Shown here: piece after piece, positions 1 to 10,195 of the stretch
Numbering within the stretch: the first letter of the stretch is position 1
How the letters are laid out: each line of letters starts with the position of its first letter
Source: Bacillota bacterium
GTDB taxonomy: Bacteria > Bacillota > Clostridia > Acetivibrionales > DSM-1351
DNA: 64,000 bases
Assembly (NCBI GenBank): GCA_023443515.1
Contig: JAEZUC010000158.1
Coordinates: 1-64,000 of the forward strand
Direction: 5' to 3'
Program-made: the position numbers and the translations under genes
The notes under the pieces: generated by a model
What the model saw: the letters and a program-made list of their open reading frames with translations, nothing else
The model's database searches: none
Told to the model about the DNA's origin: nothing

Positions 1-3000
1 CATATATGTAGCGGGTTTCATTGCCCAATGCATCTGTTGATTTTATCTGTTTACTGTTTTTGTTGTACTCTAACTTTTGTATGGTAGTGTAAGGGTCTCT
101 TTTTTCTATGAGTCTGTTTAAGGGATCGTAGACATTGGTGCTTGTATTGCCGAGCCAGTCGGTTTCAGAGGTTTTGTTGCCGTTGGCATCATATGTCCAA
201 GTAGTTGTTTTTTCCCTGCCACCTACCGTTGTTTCAACAGCTAGAAGTCTGTTTAAACTATCATAGTTATATGTTTTTACATTTCCATTTCCGTCAGTTT
301 CCGAGTATTTGTTTCCATTTAAATCATAGGTTGAATATGTAGTTATGGCTTGGGTATTATCGGACTTTTTCTCTGTATGGGAAAGCTGTCTCCCCTGATT
401 ATCGTAGGTATAGAGGTCAACCTGTCCCATTGAATTTAGTTGTTGTTTCAGTTGTCCCATTTCGTCGTACTGGCTTGTTACCATTATTGACGGGATGGTG
501 CTGTCTCCCGGTGCAACTGTCTTTCTCACTTTCCCCAGAGAGTTATATTCAAATGTAGTGGTATTGCCGTTTCCGTCAGTCTGCGCCAGTATCCTGCCTG
601 CAAGGTCATAAGTAGAATGCTTTATTATCTTTGGTGCAGACGAAGGATTTTTTTTCAGACTTACTGACAGTATATCGCCTGCATCATTGTATGTGTACAG
701 GGTTTCCACTTTGTTTGCATTGGTTTCGGATATCTTTCTTGCCAACCCGTCATATTCATATCTGGAAGTAAATGCTAGATCATGTTCCTTTGCTACCGGG
801 TCTTTGGACGTTATTACCATATTTGCCAGATTATATGTATACTCGGTACCATAACCTGAACTTATTTTTTCTTCCGGTGTTGTTCCTACTCCTGAGTCAT
901 ATCCCGCTGCATCGAGTTCTTTTATGAGATTGCCTGAATTATCATATATGCAGGTTTTTGAGTATATGGTTACCCACTGGTTTGTGACAGGATCTACATA
1001 TATGTCCTTTTTTGCTATGATTCTATCCCTTGCATCGTAGACATATTCAATCCTGCTCATGTCGTAAATGCTTTTTGTGGTATCATAGTTTTTTGGTGTT
1101 ACTTCCGCTATCTTCCTTCCTGCCAGGTCGTAATCATACGCCGTTACGACCTTTTGGGCATCTGTTACTTTAATCAGTAATCCCCTTTGATTATACTCAT
1201 ACTTTGTAATACCGCCCTTTGCATCTGTTTTTGTAAGTGGACTTCCATCCCAACTATAAGTTGTGGAACTGGTTATTGTAACGGTTGCACCTTTTTCATC
1301 CACTCCGGGTTCACTTTTGGACAGCTGTCTGTCAAGTACATCATATTCAAAGGTGGTAGCCACTTTATTGGGAGCTGTCATAGTTTTTGTATTACCATTT
1401 TTATCATAGGTGTAGGAGGTTGTAAGTACAATGTCCTTTGTGTCGTCAAAGTCGTTTCCGTACAGGTCTCCTGTTTTTACATGCTGCTCCTTTTTTTCCA
1501 GCTTTCCAAGGTAATTGTAGGTATAATCTGTTACTAGCTTATTTGTTGCATCGATATATACACTTTCTTTTATCACATTTCCGTCATCATCGTACAGGTA
1601 TTCTGTCTTTCTTCCTTCAATATCGCTTGTCTGGCTGACGTTACCGTTTTTGTAATACCGGTAGTTTGTTATTGCAAGGCTTTCAGGTATTGACCACAGG
1701 GTTACCTTGTCTTTGCCTGATTTAACCGCAGATTTTCTTCCAGCCTTGTCATATTCGGTTTTGGTGTAAGTGTATAGTGTGTTTCCATTTGATACTTCAA
1801 AAGGGGTCCATTGTTCTGTCAATCTGTTAAGTCCGTCATATTTGAAGTATGTACTGCTTCCATTGGCTGCAATCTGCCTGTTAATGGTTCCATTTGCATT
1901 GTATATTGTTCTGAGCCTGGTACCGTCGGGATTTTGCTGTTCTACAAGCCTGTCGGCATAGTCATAGATATAAACAGTAACAGCCTTGTCTTTGGAATTC
2001 AGGTATTTTGTTTCTGTATTTTGTGTTTTTCCATCCTCCAAAGTTGCATAGCTGTATTGGGTAAGTAATACTTCAGGTGCTGATGAATTATCCCTGAAAT
2101 ATATTTTAAGCAGTCTGTCCATAACATCATACTCATACCTGTAAACTGCGCCATTTGGTTTTGTTTCGGTAAGAGTGTTTCCGTATACATCGTAAGTGAA
2201 GCTTGTTTTCTCCCCTAACGCATTGGTTTGTTCCTTGATTTTACCACTGTCAAAGTAATCGTATTTGGTTCCCACCGCTTTGTCAGTGTACGTATCGGCT
2301 TCTAAATTATCCTTTGTACTGTCATATTGGTTTGGAGTAATTTCTTGTATTTTTCTTCCCAATATGTCAAATACAGTTCTTTGGGTCTCATTTTTTGAGC
2401 TTACTATTGTAGTTTTGATTAACTGGCCGTTTTTATCGTAAGTAAATTCTGTTCTGTTGCCCTTGGGTGTTATTTGTGCGGTTTTCCAACCTATCCGGTT
2501 GTACTCATATGTTGTAACTTTGCCTGTCTCCGGGTCAGATACAGTTTTTACATCACCATAAGTGTTGTAGGTGTATGTGGTGGTATTGCCTTCCGGGTCA
2601 GTTTCACTTTTTAATAATCCCTTTGCAGATGAACCTGATTCTTCTCCTGTATAATACTGGTATAAGGTTATTGCAAAACCTGTATCACTTGTGCCGTCGT
2701 ATACATTTGTTCCGTTAAGGGGTTGTACCTTCTTTATCAGGTTTATCTTGTTTTCATCGTACAAATTGCAGGTTATTTTTCCGCACTCATCTACTTCCTT
2801 GATTACATTGTTTTTTTCATCATATTCTTTTAGTTGAGTACTTCCGTCAGGATTTATAATTTTGGTTACATTACCTCTGGCATCAATCTCGTATTGAGTT
2901 TTATTTCCGTTACGATCCGTTTGAGATTTCACATCACCATATTTGTTTTTGCCTCCATATTGGAAATACTCCGTATAGCTGGATTTTCCGTCAGGCTCCT

Positions 3001-5299
3001 GTATACGTGTTGTAAAAAAGGAGGAGTCGAACCAATAGGAGGATACCCTTCCATTTATATCGGTAATGGTTGTTTTCTTATTTGTCATGTCATAGGCGTA
3101 TTTAACTGTATCTCCCAGAGAATCTGTTGCCTCCGATACCTTGTGCTGGTTTTCGCCTTCTGCATGATTATATGTAATTTTTTCAACTAGCTTCTGGTTG
3201 TGGTCTTGTATCTGATTGAGGTATCCCCATGTATCATAGAAGTACCTCATTTTACCGCCCATTGGGTCTGTAACTACCGAAAGTCTGTTATTAGAGTCAT
3301 ACTCATATATTACCGCCCTGTTTTCAGGGTCAGTAATTTTTTGAACCAGTCCGTTTGTTCCATAGCTGACAGTAAAAGCCCTCCCTACGGTGTCGGTTAT
3401 TTTAGTTATTTTCCCACTGCTGTCAATAGTAATATTTATGGTATTGCCGTTTCTGTCCTCCATTTTTACAAGGTAACGGTTGGTATTAAAGGTGTACTTA
3501 TATTGATCCGGGGTAGTCAATGTATATGTACCGTCTGCATTTTTTACAAATTTACTTCTGGATTCCTCCGGCTCGTAGACATTACCATTTAACCTGAATC
3601 TCTCAACGCTTCCATTTGGAAGTGAAACATCTACCACTTCCGTTCCCTCGACTCTTCCGGTAAAACCAAAGGTCCAGCCTCTGCCAAATTCCTTGCTGAT
3701 ATCATTTCTTGAGTTGTAGGTACGTGATATGTTTACCTGAAAACCGGGAGCTGGCACACTCATATCATTTACTGTCACCGAGAAGTTTCCTGATGCGGGA
3801 TTCACACCTGATTCACCGTAATGGAGCTTTTCTTTTATTTTCGCAAGTTGATCCATAGTGTACCATGTGTCAATATTACCGCCCTGTTGTCCTCCAGTAA
3901 CTGTACTGTTGTCATTTCCGGGGCCATCATATGTATCCGGTTCCGGTTTTGTGTTTGTCAAGGCAGCATACGCATCTACCCTTCCCCCTGCAGAAACCTT
4001 TCCGCTTAGGTTTGTGCAGGTTACCACGTTTTCTTTTATACGCTGTGAAATCTGTGATATGGTCAGGTTTGGTACATAACTTTGCAATAGTGCTGTAATA
4101 CCCGTTACAAAAGGAACGGCTGCCGATGTTCCGGTGAAATAATCATATGTGTTTCCGGGTGTTGTACTTAGAATATTTACTCCCGGAGCCGCTACATGTA
4201 TTTTGTTTCCAAAACTGGAATAAGGCGAAAGCACTCCCTTGCTGTCTATGGAAGCTACTGATAACACATTTGGAATGTCAAAGCATGCGGGATATACCGG
4301 AGACACAGCAACGTCCGCTCCTCTGTTTCCCGCAGCACATATGAACAGGATGCCACTGTTTTCCATGGTATCCTTTAGTGCAAAATTGTCATCGGTGCCT
4401 CCAAAACTACAGTTTATTATTTTGACACCCATTTTCATTGCGTATTCTATTGCATCTATTGCATCACAGGTATAGCCCCAGTTTCCGTTAATGAATTTTA
4501 ATGGAAATACCTTTACTTTTGGTGCAATACCACATATTCCCTCACTGTTTGCTTCTGCTACAATTATTCCCGCAACATGTGTTCCGTGCAAGTCCAGTGT
4601 TGCATCATCATAAACGGTTTTATCTGAATTTACGAAGTCCCAACCATTAATATCATCTATATATCCGTTATTGTCATCGTCTATGCCGTTGCCCGCAATT
4701 TCCTTTGTATTAACAAAAATATTGTCTTTTAAATCACTATGACTGATGTCAACACCCGTATCCAAAAGTCCTACTACAACAGAGGAAGCCCCCTGAGTCA
4801 GATTCCATGCATTTAATGCATTTATATCGACTCCATTTCTTCCCAGCTGCCCCTCTGTTTCCTGACCGTTGTTTTGAAGACCCCACTGATGTTCAAACAT
4901 CGGGTCTGACGGAGCAGACATTATGTCAAGTTTATAGTTTGGCTGTGCATACAAAACATCAGGGTCTTTTTTTATCTCATCAACTACTTTTGATATATCA
5001 TCCTTTGTGTCTATCTCCAGTAAATCGATTTTGTTTTTTTCATATTTCTTTTTTACATTGAGCTTTTTAAGCTTTACTTTCTTTTTTAGGTTATTTTTAA
5101 CCTTGTCCTGATTTGCACTGCTTTTATATTTAACCAGAATTTCAGTTTTTTCATGGTGAACCATTGTAGCAGTTTTTTTGTCAGCTTTTTCATTAATGTT
5201 TCCTGCTGCAAAGCTTAGAGACGGTAAATATACGAGTATATTTGTTATAAACATGGCCATAACAAGGATTCTTGCTATTGCTATTCTTATTTTTTTCAC
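1..5299 (-). CDS. Secreted subtilisin-like (S8) protease with RHS/YD-repeat body, partial (runs off the left edge)
   Basis: About 1766 residues are visible; the C-terminus lies outside the window. A signal peptide (positive start, hydrophobic stretch to about residue 31) is followed by an inhibitor-like propeptide and an S8 catalytic domain with all three signatures: Asp in LLDTGVD (about 178), His in HGTHVAG (about 240) and Ser in GTSAAVPFVTG (about 391). A DUF6531-like segment (GNFSVTV..RTYNSR, about 500-550) leads into dozens of YD repeats (YxYDxxGN/GRL). I chose the GTG at 5299 because a good GGGGTGAT ribosome site precedes it; the in-frame ATG at 5320 has none at proper spacing. It lies 24 nt after the kelch/FN3 gene, probably in one operon. 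RHS proteins of this type often end in a variable toxin tip, which would lie beyond the window. Family assignment is firm; the biological role is inferred. Confidence 0.9.
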   Translation of the reverse strand, partial: MKKIRIAIARILVMAMFITNILVYLPSLSFAAGNINEKADKKTATMVHHEKTEILVKYKSSANQDKVKNNLKKKVKLKKLNVKKKYEKNKIDLLEIDTKDDISKVVDEIKKDPDVLYAQPNYKLDIMSAPSDPMFEHQWGLQNNGQETEGQLGRNGVDINALNAWNLTQGASSVVVGLLDTGVDISHSDLKDNIFVNTKEIAGNGIDDDNNGYIDDINGWDFVNSDKTVYDDATLDLHGTHVAGIIVAEANSEGICGIAPKVKVFPLKFINGNWGYTCDAIDAIEYAMKMGVKIINCSFGGTDDNFALKDTMENSGILFICAAGNRGADVAVSPVYPACFDIPNVLSVASIDSKGVLSPYSSFGNKIHVAAPGVNILSTTPGNTYDYFTGTSAAVPFVTGITALLQSYVPNLTISQISQRIKENVVTCTNLSGKVSAGGRVDAYAALTNTKPEPDTYDGPGNDNSTVTGGQQGGNIDTWYTMDQLAKIKEKLHYGESGVNPASGNFSVTVNDMSVPAPGFQVNISRTYNSRNDISKEFGRGWTFGFTGRVEGTEVVDVSLPNGSVERFRLNGNVYEPEESRSKFVKNADGTYTLTTPDQYKYTFNTNRYLVKMEDRNGNTINITIDSSGKITKITDTVGRAFTVSYGTNGLVQKITDPENRAVIYEYDSNNRLSVVTDPMGGKMRYFYDTWGYLNQIQDHNQKLVEKITYNHAEGENQHKVSEATDSLGDTVKYAYDMTNKKTTITDINGRVSSYWFDSSFFTTRIQEPDGKSSYTEYFQYGGKNKYGDVKSQTDRNGNKTQYEIDARGNVTKIINPDGSTQLKEYDEKNNVIKEVDECGKITCNLYDENKINLIKKVQPLNGTNVYDGTSDTGFAITLYQYYTGEESGSSAKGLLKSETDPEGNTTTYTYNTYGDVKTVSDPETGKVTTYEYNRIGWKTAQITPKGNRTEFTYDKNGQLIKTTIVSSKNETQRTVFDILGRKIQEITPNQYDSTKDNLEADTYTDKAVGTKYDYFDSGKIKEQTNALGEKTSFTYDVYGNTLTETKPNGAVYRYEYDVMDRLLKIYFRDNSSAPEVLLTQYSYATLEDGKTQNTETKYLNSKDKAVTVYIYDYADRLVEQQNPDGTRLRTIYNANGTINRQIAANGSSTYFKYDGLNRLTEQWTPFEVSNGNTLYTYTKTEYDKAGRKSAVKSGKDKVTLWSIPESLAITNYRYYKNGNVSQTSDIEGRKTEYLYDDDGNVIKESVYIDATNKLVTDYTYNYLGKLEKKEQHVKTGDLYGNDFDDTKDIVLTTSYTYDKNGNTKTMTAPNKVATTFEYDVLDRQLSKSEPGVDEKGATVTITSSTTYSWDGSPLTKTDAKGGITKYEYNQRGLLIKVTDAQKVVTAYDYDLAGRKIAEVTPKNYDTTKSIYDMSRIEYVYDARDRIIAKKDIYVDPVTNQWVTIYSKTCIYDNSGNLIKELDAAGYDSGVGTTPEEKISSGYGTEYTYNLANMVITSKDPVAKEHDLAFTSRYEYDGLARKISETNANKVETLYTYNDAGDILSVSLKKNPSSAPKIIKHSTYDLAGRILAQTDGNGNTTTFEYNSLGKVRKTVAPGDSTIPSIMVTSQYDEMGQLKQQLNSMGQVDLYTYDNQGRQLSHTEKKSDNTQAITTYSTYDLNGNKYSETDGNGNVKTYNYDSLNRLLAVETTVGGREKTTTWTYDANGNKTSETDWLGNTSTNVYDPLNRLIEKRDPYTTIQKLEYNKNSKQIKSTDALGNETRYIY

Positions 5300-5323
5300 T
5301 GATGTATCACCCCTTTTCATCCT

Positions 5324-8300
5324 TTACTGTATGGTGTAGGTAATTTGAGCTGGGCCGTCATGCTTTGCCCTGAGCCTTATACTATTAACAATACCTGACC
5401 ATATCTGCCAGGACTGTGCAGAACCGTTCTTAACAAACACAATTGTTCCGGGAGCTACCTGTTTTACTGTAATATCAGTACCATAAATAACCCCTTCCTG
5501 TGTGTCTGTCTTTGGAGTGAAGCCACAAAGGTCAATTAAATCAAAATCGTTGGTATCGTACTGAATCGAAAAGGTGTATTTGTTTAAATCCTGAATGTCT
5601 GAACCGGATAAAATCAGGTCAAATTCTTCACCTGTCATTGAAGTAATGTCATATGTCTGTACTGAATTCAGGGTCTTTACTATCATTGGGGTACTCCATT
5701 CACTAGTACCTGAAACACTTCTGGCTCTTACTCTGTAGGTATGTGTAGTACCAGGGGATAGTCCTTTATGTAAATAACTTGTTCCTGTACCGTTGTCAAT
5801 GATTGTTCCGTCAACCTCAATTTCATATTCCTCTGCACCTGCTACTTTATCCCAGCTCACAAGTATGGAGGTCATGTTAGAGGAGGATACCACATTGGAA
5901 GGTATAGCGGGGCCTTGTGGAAGCGTTGAAACAGCAAATTGACTACACCATTCTCCTGCCCCGGAAGTATTATTGGCTCTTACCCGATAGGTATGTTTTG
6001 TTCCTGCCAGAAGTCCTTTGCTCGTAAATGTTGTTGTATTCACATTTGATGTTACTATGCCGTCTGCTTCAACATCATAGGAAATTGCACCATCAATTTT
6101 ATTCCACATGATTGATATAGAAGTCTTTTTAGCTATAGCTGATACTTTTGGTACATTGCCGGAAGTAAATTTTGTGGACTTGATTAATGTATTGCTCCAG
6201 TTACTGGTACCACTCTCACTTACTGCCCTGACTTTTATCTCATGTTGTGAATTTGGCTCCAGACCTTCAGCCAAATAATTTGTTTCTGATATTCCTGTTA
6301 TAACAGAACCGTCAAAATCCAGTTCATAGGTTGTTGCTCCCTCAATAGGCTGCCAGTTGATTGTCATAGAGGTTTCTTCTGAGGTTGCTGATACACCTTG
6401 AGGGGTTTGGAGTAAAAATGTATTAACTGTCATTGGTTCTGTCCATTCACTTACCTCTGTGTCATTTTTCGCTCGTACTCTGTAGGTATGGGTTGTATTG
6501 GGTAATAATCCATTATGTATACAGGAGGTTTCATCTCCGTTGTCGGTAACCGCACCATCAACTTCCACTTCATAGCCAGTTGCATTGGCAACCGGATTCC
6601 ATGTCAATACAATTGAAGTATTATCTGCATTTGTCTTTAGGTTTGAAGGTGTTCCAAATTCATTTGTAAGTGTAGCGGAAACAATTGCAGCACTCCATTC
6701 ACTTGTTATCCCGCTCTTCTTTGCCCTTACTCGGTAAACATGCTGTGTCCCCGGTGCAAGGTTACTGTGGGTATAAGTAGTTCGTATACCATTGTCAAAG
6801 GCAGTTCCATCTACTGATATCTCATAGCCTGATGCTCCGGTTACCTTGTCCCAGGTGAGAGTTATGCTGTTTAGAGCCATAGTTGCTGAAATATTTATCG
6901 GTACAGGAACTGTATCAAGAAGTGTGGTGGTATTCACATACCCGCTCCATTCACTCTTCCCTCCCGGATTAATGCTTCTTACCCTATATGAGTGATGGGT
7001 TCCCGGAGTTAGGCTGTTATGAATGTAGTTTGTATTTGGGCCATTGTTAACCAGCACTCCGTCTACCTCTATATCGTACCCGGTTGCTCCTGAGACATTG
7101 TTCCAAGTAATCGTAACAGATGTACTCAAAGGCACCGTATTAAGGTTTACAGGTATATCCGGTGAAGCGGGTAGTGTGGATTTTGTGATTGGTGCACTCC
7201 AGTTGCCGGGGCCTCCTGCATTTCTGGCCCTGACCCGATATGTATGAGGTGTTCCGGGATTAAGACCGACATGTGTGTATCTAGTTGCAGTATCAGTATT
7301 TACAACTGTTCCGTCAACCTCGACTTCATAACCTATAGCCCCAACGGAAGCGTCCCATGAGATAGTTATGGTCTTGTCTGTGGCCGTAGCAATAATATTT
7401 GCAGGTGAACCGGGAGGAGCAATGAGGGTTGTCCCACTAACGGAAGAACTTGCAACAGTTTCGATATTTTCACCATTTCTTGCTTTTGCAGTAAAGGTAT
7501 AGGTTTTCTCAGGGGATAAGCCCGTGACAGTTACCTTTTTGTTTGTCAGAGTAATCCAAACCGGAGTCGCAGTTAGAGTTCCCTCTTGGGTTACATACTG
7601 ACTGCCGCCACTTGTACTTATCTGATATTGAGTAACGGATGGGTTTTCATCGTTTGTCTCAATGTCAATAGAATATGATGAAGGATTGCATGTGGAAAGC
7701 ACCGGAACAGTGGCCTTTGTATACATATTTTTAAAACTGCTTGCAATGTGATTCTTAGCATCCCTTGCTTCAAACCCGGTCTGATACTGAGTATTTGGTG
7801 TTAAATTACGCTGGGAGGTGTAGGTACCGGAGTCAATCCATGAAGACACCTCAGAACCGATAGTATATCTGTAAGGTTCAACAGAAAGCCCGGATATCCC
7901 ATCTGTGGCAGACCCGGTAATTGTTATGGTATCGGTTGTTGACGAACTTGTAATTTCACCAAGAGTTGGAGCAGACTTGTCCACTTGGAAATTGATAGTC
8001 TGAGTAAACGGTTCAGTAGTCCTTCCGTCGGTAACCTCACAGGTTAATGTGTGAGCCCCTTCTGTTAATAAACTCATGTCAATTGGATTAAATGATACTG
8101 TCTTAGTTTCCGAAGTGTTATTTACAGACTTAGTATCCCTTGGGGTTGTTTCAGAGTCGATATAGTATTTACACGTTAAAGTATCATTGTTTTCATCAGA
8201 AACAGTAATTTGAGGAACAAAATTTGTGTCTGCATCCGAAAGTATTTCATTTTGCTTTGGAGTTACAACTTCAAAAACAGGATAATAGTTTATGGAATAT

Positions 8301-9445
8301 TCAGTTAATGCCCTTATAAAATCACCCGAACTACTGTTTCTTACTAAATCACTACCACCATAAATATACATTTTATCGTTCATTTCTGTAGCCGAGTTAC
8401 GACTATGAACACCACTCGCCTTTCTTTGCGCCCATACATCGGTTTTTGGATTATACTCCCACAAGTCGCCTCTACTCCCATCATTATCCGAACCCCCTGA
8501 TAGATACATTTTACCGTTTAATGCTACAGCTTGTTGTCCGACCGATTCAACAGGACCATCTTTTTTCCTAATCCAAGTATTTATAGCCGGGTCATATTCC
8601 CACAACTCTCCTAAACGATTAGATTTAGAGTCATAAGTCCCATATAGGTAGACTTTATCGTTTATAACTACCGCTGTTTGGCCTCTATGATTATTGGTTG
8701 TTTTTTGCTCCCATTTGTCTGTAACAGGATCATATATTAAAAGATTATAACCTGAAAATACATACATTTTCTCATTAAATACTACTGCGGCTTTGCCTCC
8801 TCCCGTAGTTGGGGCATCTGCCTTCTGTGTCCATTTGTTAGTAACAGGATCAAATTCCCACAAGTCTTTATAATAGACAATAGAGTTTAAGTAACTCATC
8901 CCACCAAAAACATACATTTTACCGTTTATAGCCACAGCTGCATGCCCTTCCCTGACTGTAGGTCCAATAACCTCTTTTCTTGTAAACGTTTTGGTTGCAA
9001 AATCATATTCCCATAAATCCCTATTATAGCCTAGAGGAGAATATGCCGATCCTCCGTACAAATAAATTTTATTGTTTATTGCAACTGAAGTATTATCCCT
9101 ATAGCCTATAGGCGTATATCCCATTACTTTCCATTTATCCTCAAAAGTCGCCTTGCTACCCTTTACATACCAATACCCGTCGGTATGAACCCCGTCATCG
9201 GGATAAGTCCCATCCGGAACCAGGATATCGGACTTGGTTACGAACCTCTTAGTAATTACTCCATTTTCTAATTGGGTTAAATATTGATTATAGTAATACA
9301 TTGCCGTAACCGCATTAACCTCATTCCCAAACCTTACAAAGTCTTTCTTTGCTATGGGATTTCCAACTATAGTAATCCCCGACAACACAACAGCCATTGC
9401 CAGCAGCAAAGTTATTATCCTCTTACCTGTTTTGTGCAAAAACAT
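5324..9445 (-). CDS. Large secreted kelch-repeat / fibronectin type III protein
   Basis: 1373 residues. The ATG at 9445 is preceded by AAAGGAG with 8-nt spacing, so it is preferred over an upstream in-frame ATG at 9478. An N-terminal hydrophobic signal sequence is followed by six or so kelch-type repeats (residues about 100-400, recurring NDKMYxYGG and LWEYDP motifs), then an Ig/FN3-like stretch, two divergent FN3-like modules and seven close FN3 modules of about 84 residues (W-x-x-V-x-GAxGYEVEVDG and HTYRVRA motifs). The last 110 residues form a separate beta-rich domain (SGSDIQDLNKYTFSIQYD) that I do not recognise with confidence; it is faintly cohesin/CBM-like. Such architecture fits an extracellular binding or surface protein. 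It is immediately upstream of the protease-RHS gene. No catalytic motif is seen. Confidence 0.85.
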   Translation of the reverse strand: MFLHKTGKRIITLLLAMAVVLSGITIVGNPIAKKDFVRFGNEVNAVTAMYYYNQYLTQLENGVITKRFVTKSDILVPDGTYPDDGVHTDGYWYVKGSKATFEDKWKVMGYTPIGYRDNTSVAINNKIYLYGGSAYSPLGYNRDLWEYDFATKTFTRKEVIGPTVREGHAAVAINGKMYVFGGMSYLNSIVYYKDLWEFDPVTNKWTQKADAPTTGGGKAAVVFNEKMYVFSGYNLLIYDPVTDKWEQKTTNNHRGQTAVVINDKVYLYGTYDSKSNRLGELWEYDPAINTWIRKKDGPVESVGQQAVALNGKMYLSGGSDNDGSRGDLWEYNPKTDVWAQRKASGVHSRNSATEMNDKMYIYGGSDLVRNSSSGDFIRALTEYSINYYPVFEVVTPKQNEILSDADTNFVPQITVSDENNDTLTCKYYIDSETTPRDTKSVNNTSETKTVSFNPIDMSLLTEGAHTLTCEVTDGRTTEPFTQTINFQVDKSAPTLGEITSSSTTDTITITGSATDGISGLSVEPYRYTIGSEVSSWIDSGTYTSQRNLTPNTQYQTGFEARDAKNHIASSFKNMYTKATVPVLSTCNPSSYSIDIETNDENPSVTQYQISTSGGSQYVTQEGTLTATPVWITLTNKKVTVTGLSPEKTYTFTAKARNGENIETVASSSVSGTTLIAPPGSPANIIATATDKTITISWDASVGAIGYEVEVDGTVVNTDTATRYTHVGLNPGTPHTYRVRARNAGGPGNWSAPITKSTLPASPDIPVNLNTVPLSTSVTITWNNVSGATGYDIEVDGVLVNNGPNTNYIHNSLTPGTHHSYRVRSINPGGKSEWSGYVNTTTLLDTVPVPINISATMALNSITLTWDKVTGASGYEISVDGTAFDNGIRTTYTHSNLAPGTQHVYRVRAKKSGITSEWSAAIVSATLTNEFGTPSNLKTNADNTSIVLTWNPVANATGYEVEVDGAVTDNGDETSCIHNGLLPNTTHTYRVRAKNDTEVSEWTEPMTVNTFLLQTPQGVSATSEETSMTINWQPIEGATTYELDFDGSVITGISETNYLAEGLEPNSQHEIKVRAVSESGTSNWSNTLIKSTKFTSGNVPKVSAIAKKTSISIMWNKIDGAISYDVEADGIVTSNVNTTTFTSKGLLAGTKHTYRVRANNTSGAGEWCSQFAVSTLPQGPAIPSNVVSSSNMTSILVSWDKVAGAEEYEIEVDGTIIDNGTGTSYLHKGLSPGTTHTYRVRARSVSGTSEWSTPMIVKTLNSVQTYDITSMTGEEFDLILSGSDIQDLNKYTFSIQYDTNDFDLIDLCGFTPKTDTQEGVIYGTDITVKQVAPGTIVFVKNGSAQSWQIWSGIVNSIRLRAKHDGPAQITYTIQ

Positions 9446-9605
9446 AACATAATCTCCTTTTTTATTGAATTTTGTCAAACTATGGGTTATATAATATTAC
9501 CATCATTTACAACCTCTTTCAATTATGTTCTGTTTTTGTTTTATAGCTTTTTATTTACACATTCCAGCTCTCTAAAATCCCTCTAACCCTCTTTCCTCCC
9601 CGCTT

Positions 9606-10046
9606 TCAGGAATACATCCATGATATAATGTACTGCTCGTTGTACCATGTATCTATTCCAACGGTCTCATTGTCCTTAAGACTATCATACCTGCCGTCGG
9701 ATGTAATAACACGTACACCGTATTCCTCCAGAAAATCAAGGAAAAGCAGAGTTTTGGCGTTGTTTCTTCCCAATCTTGATAGATCCTTTAAAACAACGAG
9801 ATTTACATTGCAGGCAAGCACATCTTTTTTCAGTTCCTCAAGGGCGTACCTTTCAAAGCCTGAGCCAGATACATTGTCATCCACATATGTTTTATAGATA
9901 GTTCCGTAATTATTTTTTCTCACAAAGTCTGCCAGAAGCTTTTTTTGCGTTTCAATTGTCTCAATATTTTCCTCATTTTCGTCTCTGCTTTGCCTTACGT
10001 ATATACCTATATGATAATTGATATCAGGTTTGTTAAATCCAAACAT
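9606..10046 (-). pseudogene. Truncated large serine recombinase (N-terminal resolvase domain only)
   Basis: 146 residues with a good ribosome site (GGGGAGG). The N-terminal catalytic domain is intact: IYVRQSRDENEEN carries the nucleophilic Ser, followed by ETQKKLL, DDNVSGSGF and LKDLSRLGRN with the conserved arginines. The reading frame stops right after DTWYNEQY, where full-length large serine recombinases continue (NEWYARDxSRK) into the recombinase and zinc-ribbon DNA-binding domains. About 350 or more residues are therefore missing, and no continuation is visible downstream. I read it as the remnant of an integrated mobile element. An N-domain-only protein is unlikely to recombine DNA. Confidence 0.75.
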
Positions 10047-10135
10047 GGCGTCCTCCCCATTTTTTACGAATTAATCTGGATAAATACTATTCTATTTATA
10101 TTCAGTTGTTTCGGATTATAAAAATTGTCCATAAA

Positions 10136-10174
10136 AAAGGCATACTAACCAATTAAACAGTTAGCATGCCTTTA
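10136..10174. terminator. Bidirectional hairpin terminator
   Basis: AAAGGCATACTAAC pairs with GTTAGCATGCCTTT with one imperfect pair, and the hairpin is flanked by A- and T-rich runs. It lies just downstream of the alpha/beta hydrolase gene read on the minus strand. Confidence 0.8.
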
Positions 10175-10195
10175 AATGTAATTATTCTTTTTATA

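Noticed and set aside
1187..5061. Several plus-strand open frames over the first 5 kb
   Set aside because: They are complementary to the protease-RHS gene, have no ribosome sites and give low-complexity Cys/Ile/Phe-rich translations.
5650..7420. Regular repeats about every 250 nt, resembling a repeat array
   Set aside because: They are in-frame FN3 modules of one protein (conserved HTYRVRA and VEVDG codons), not CRISPR or non-coding repeats.
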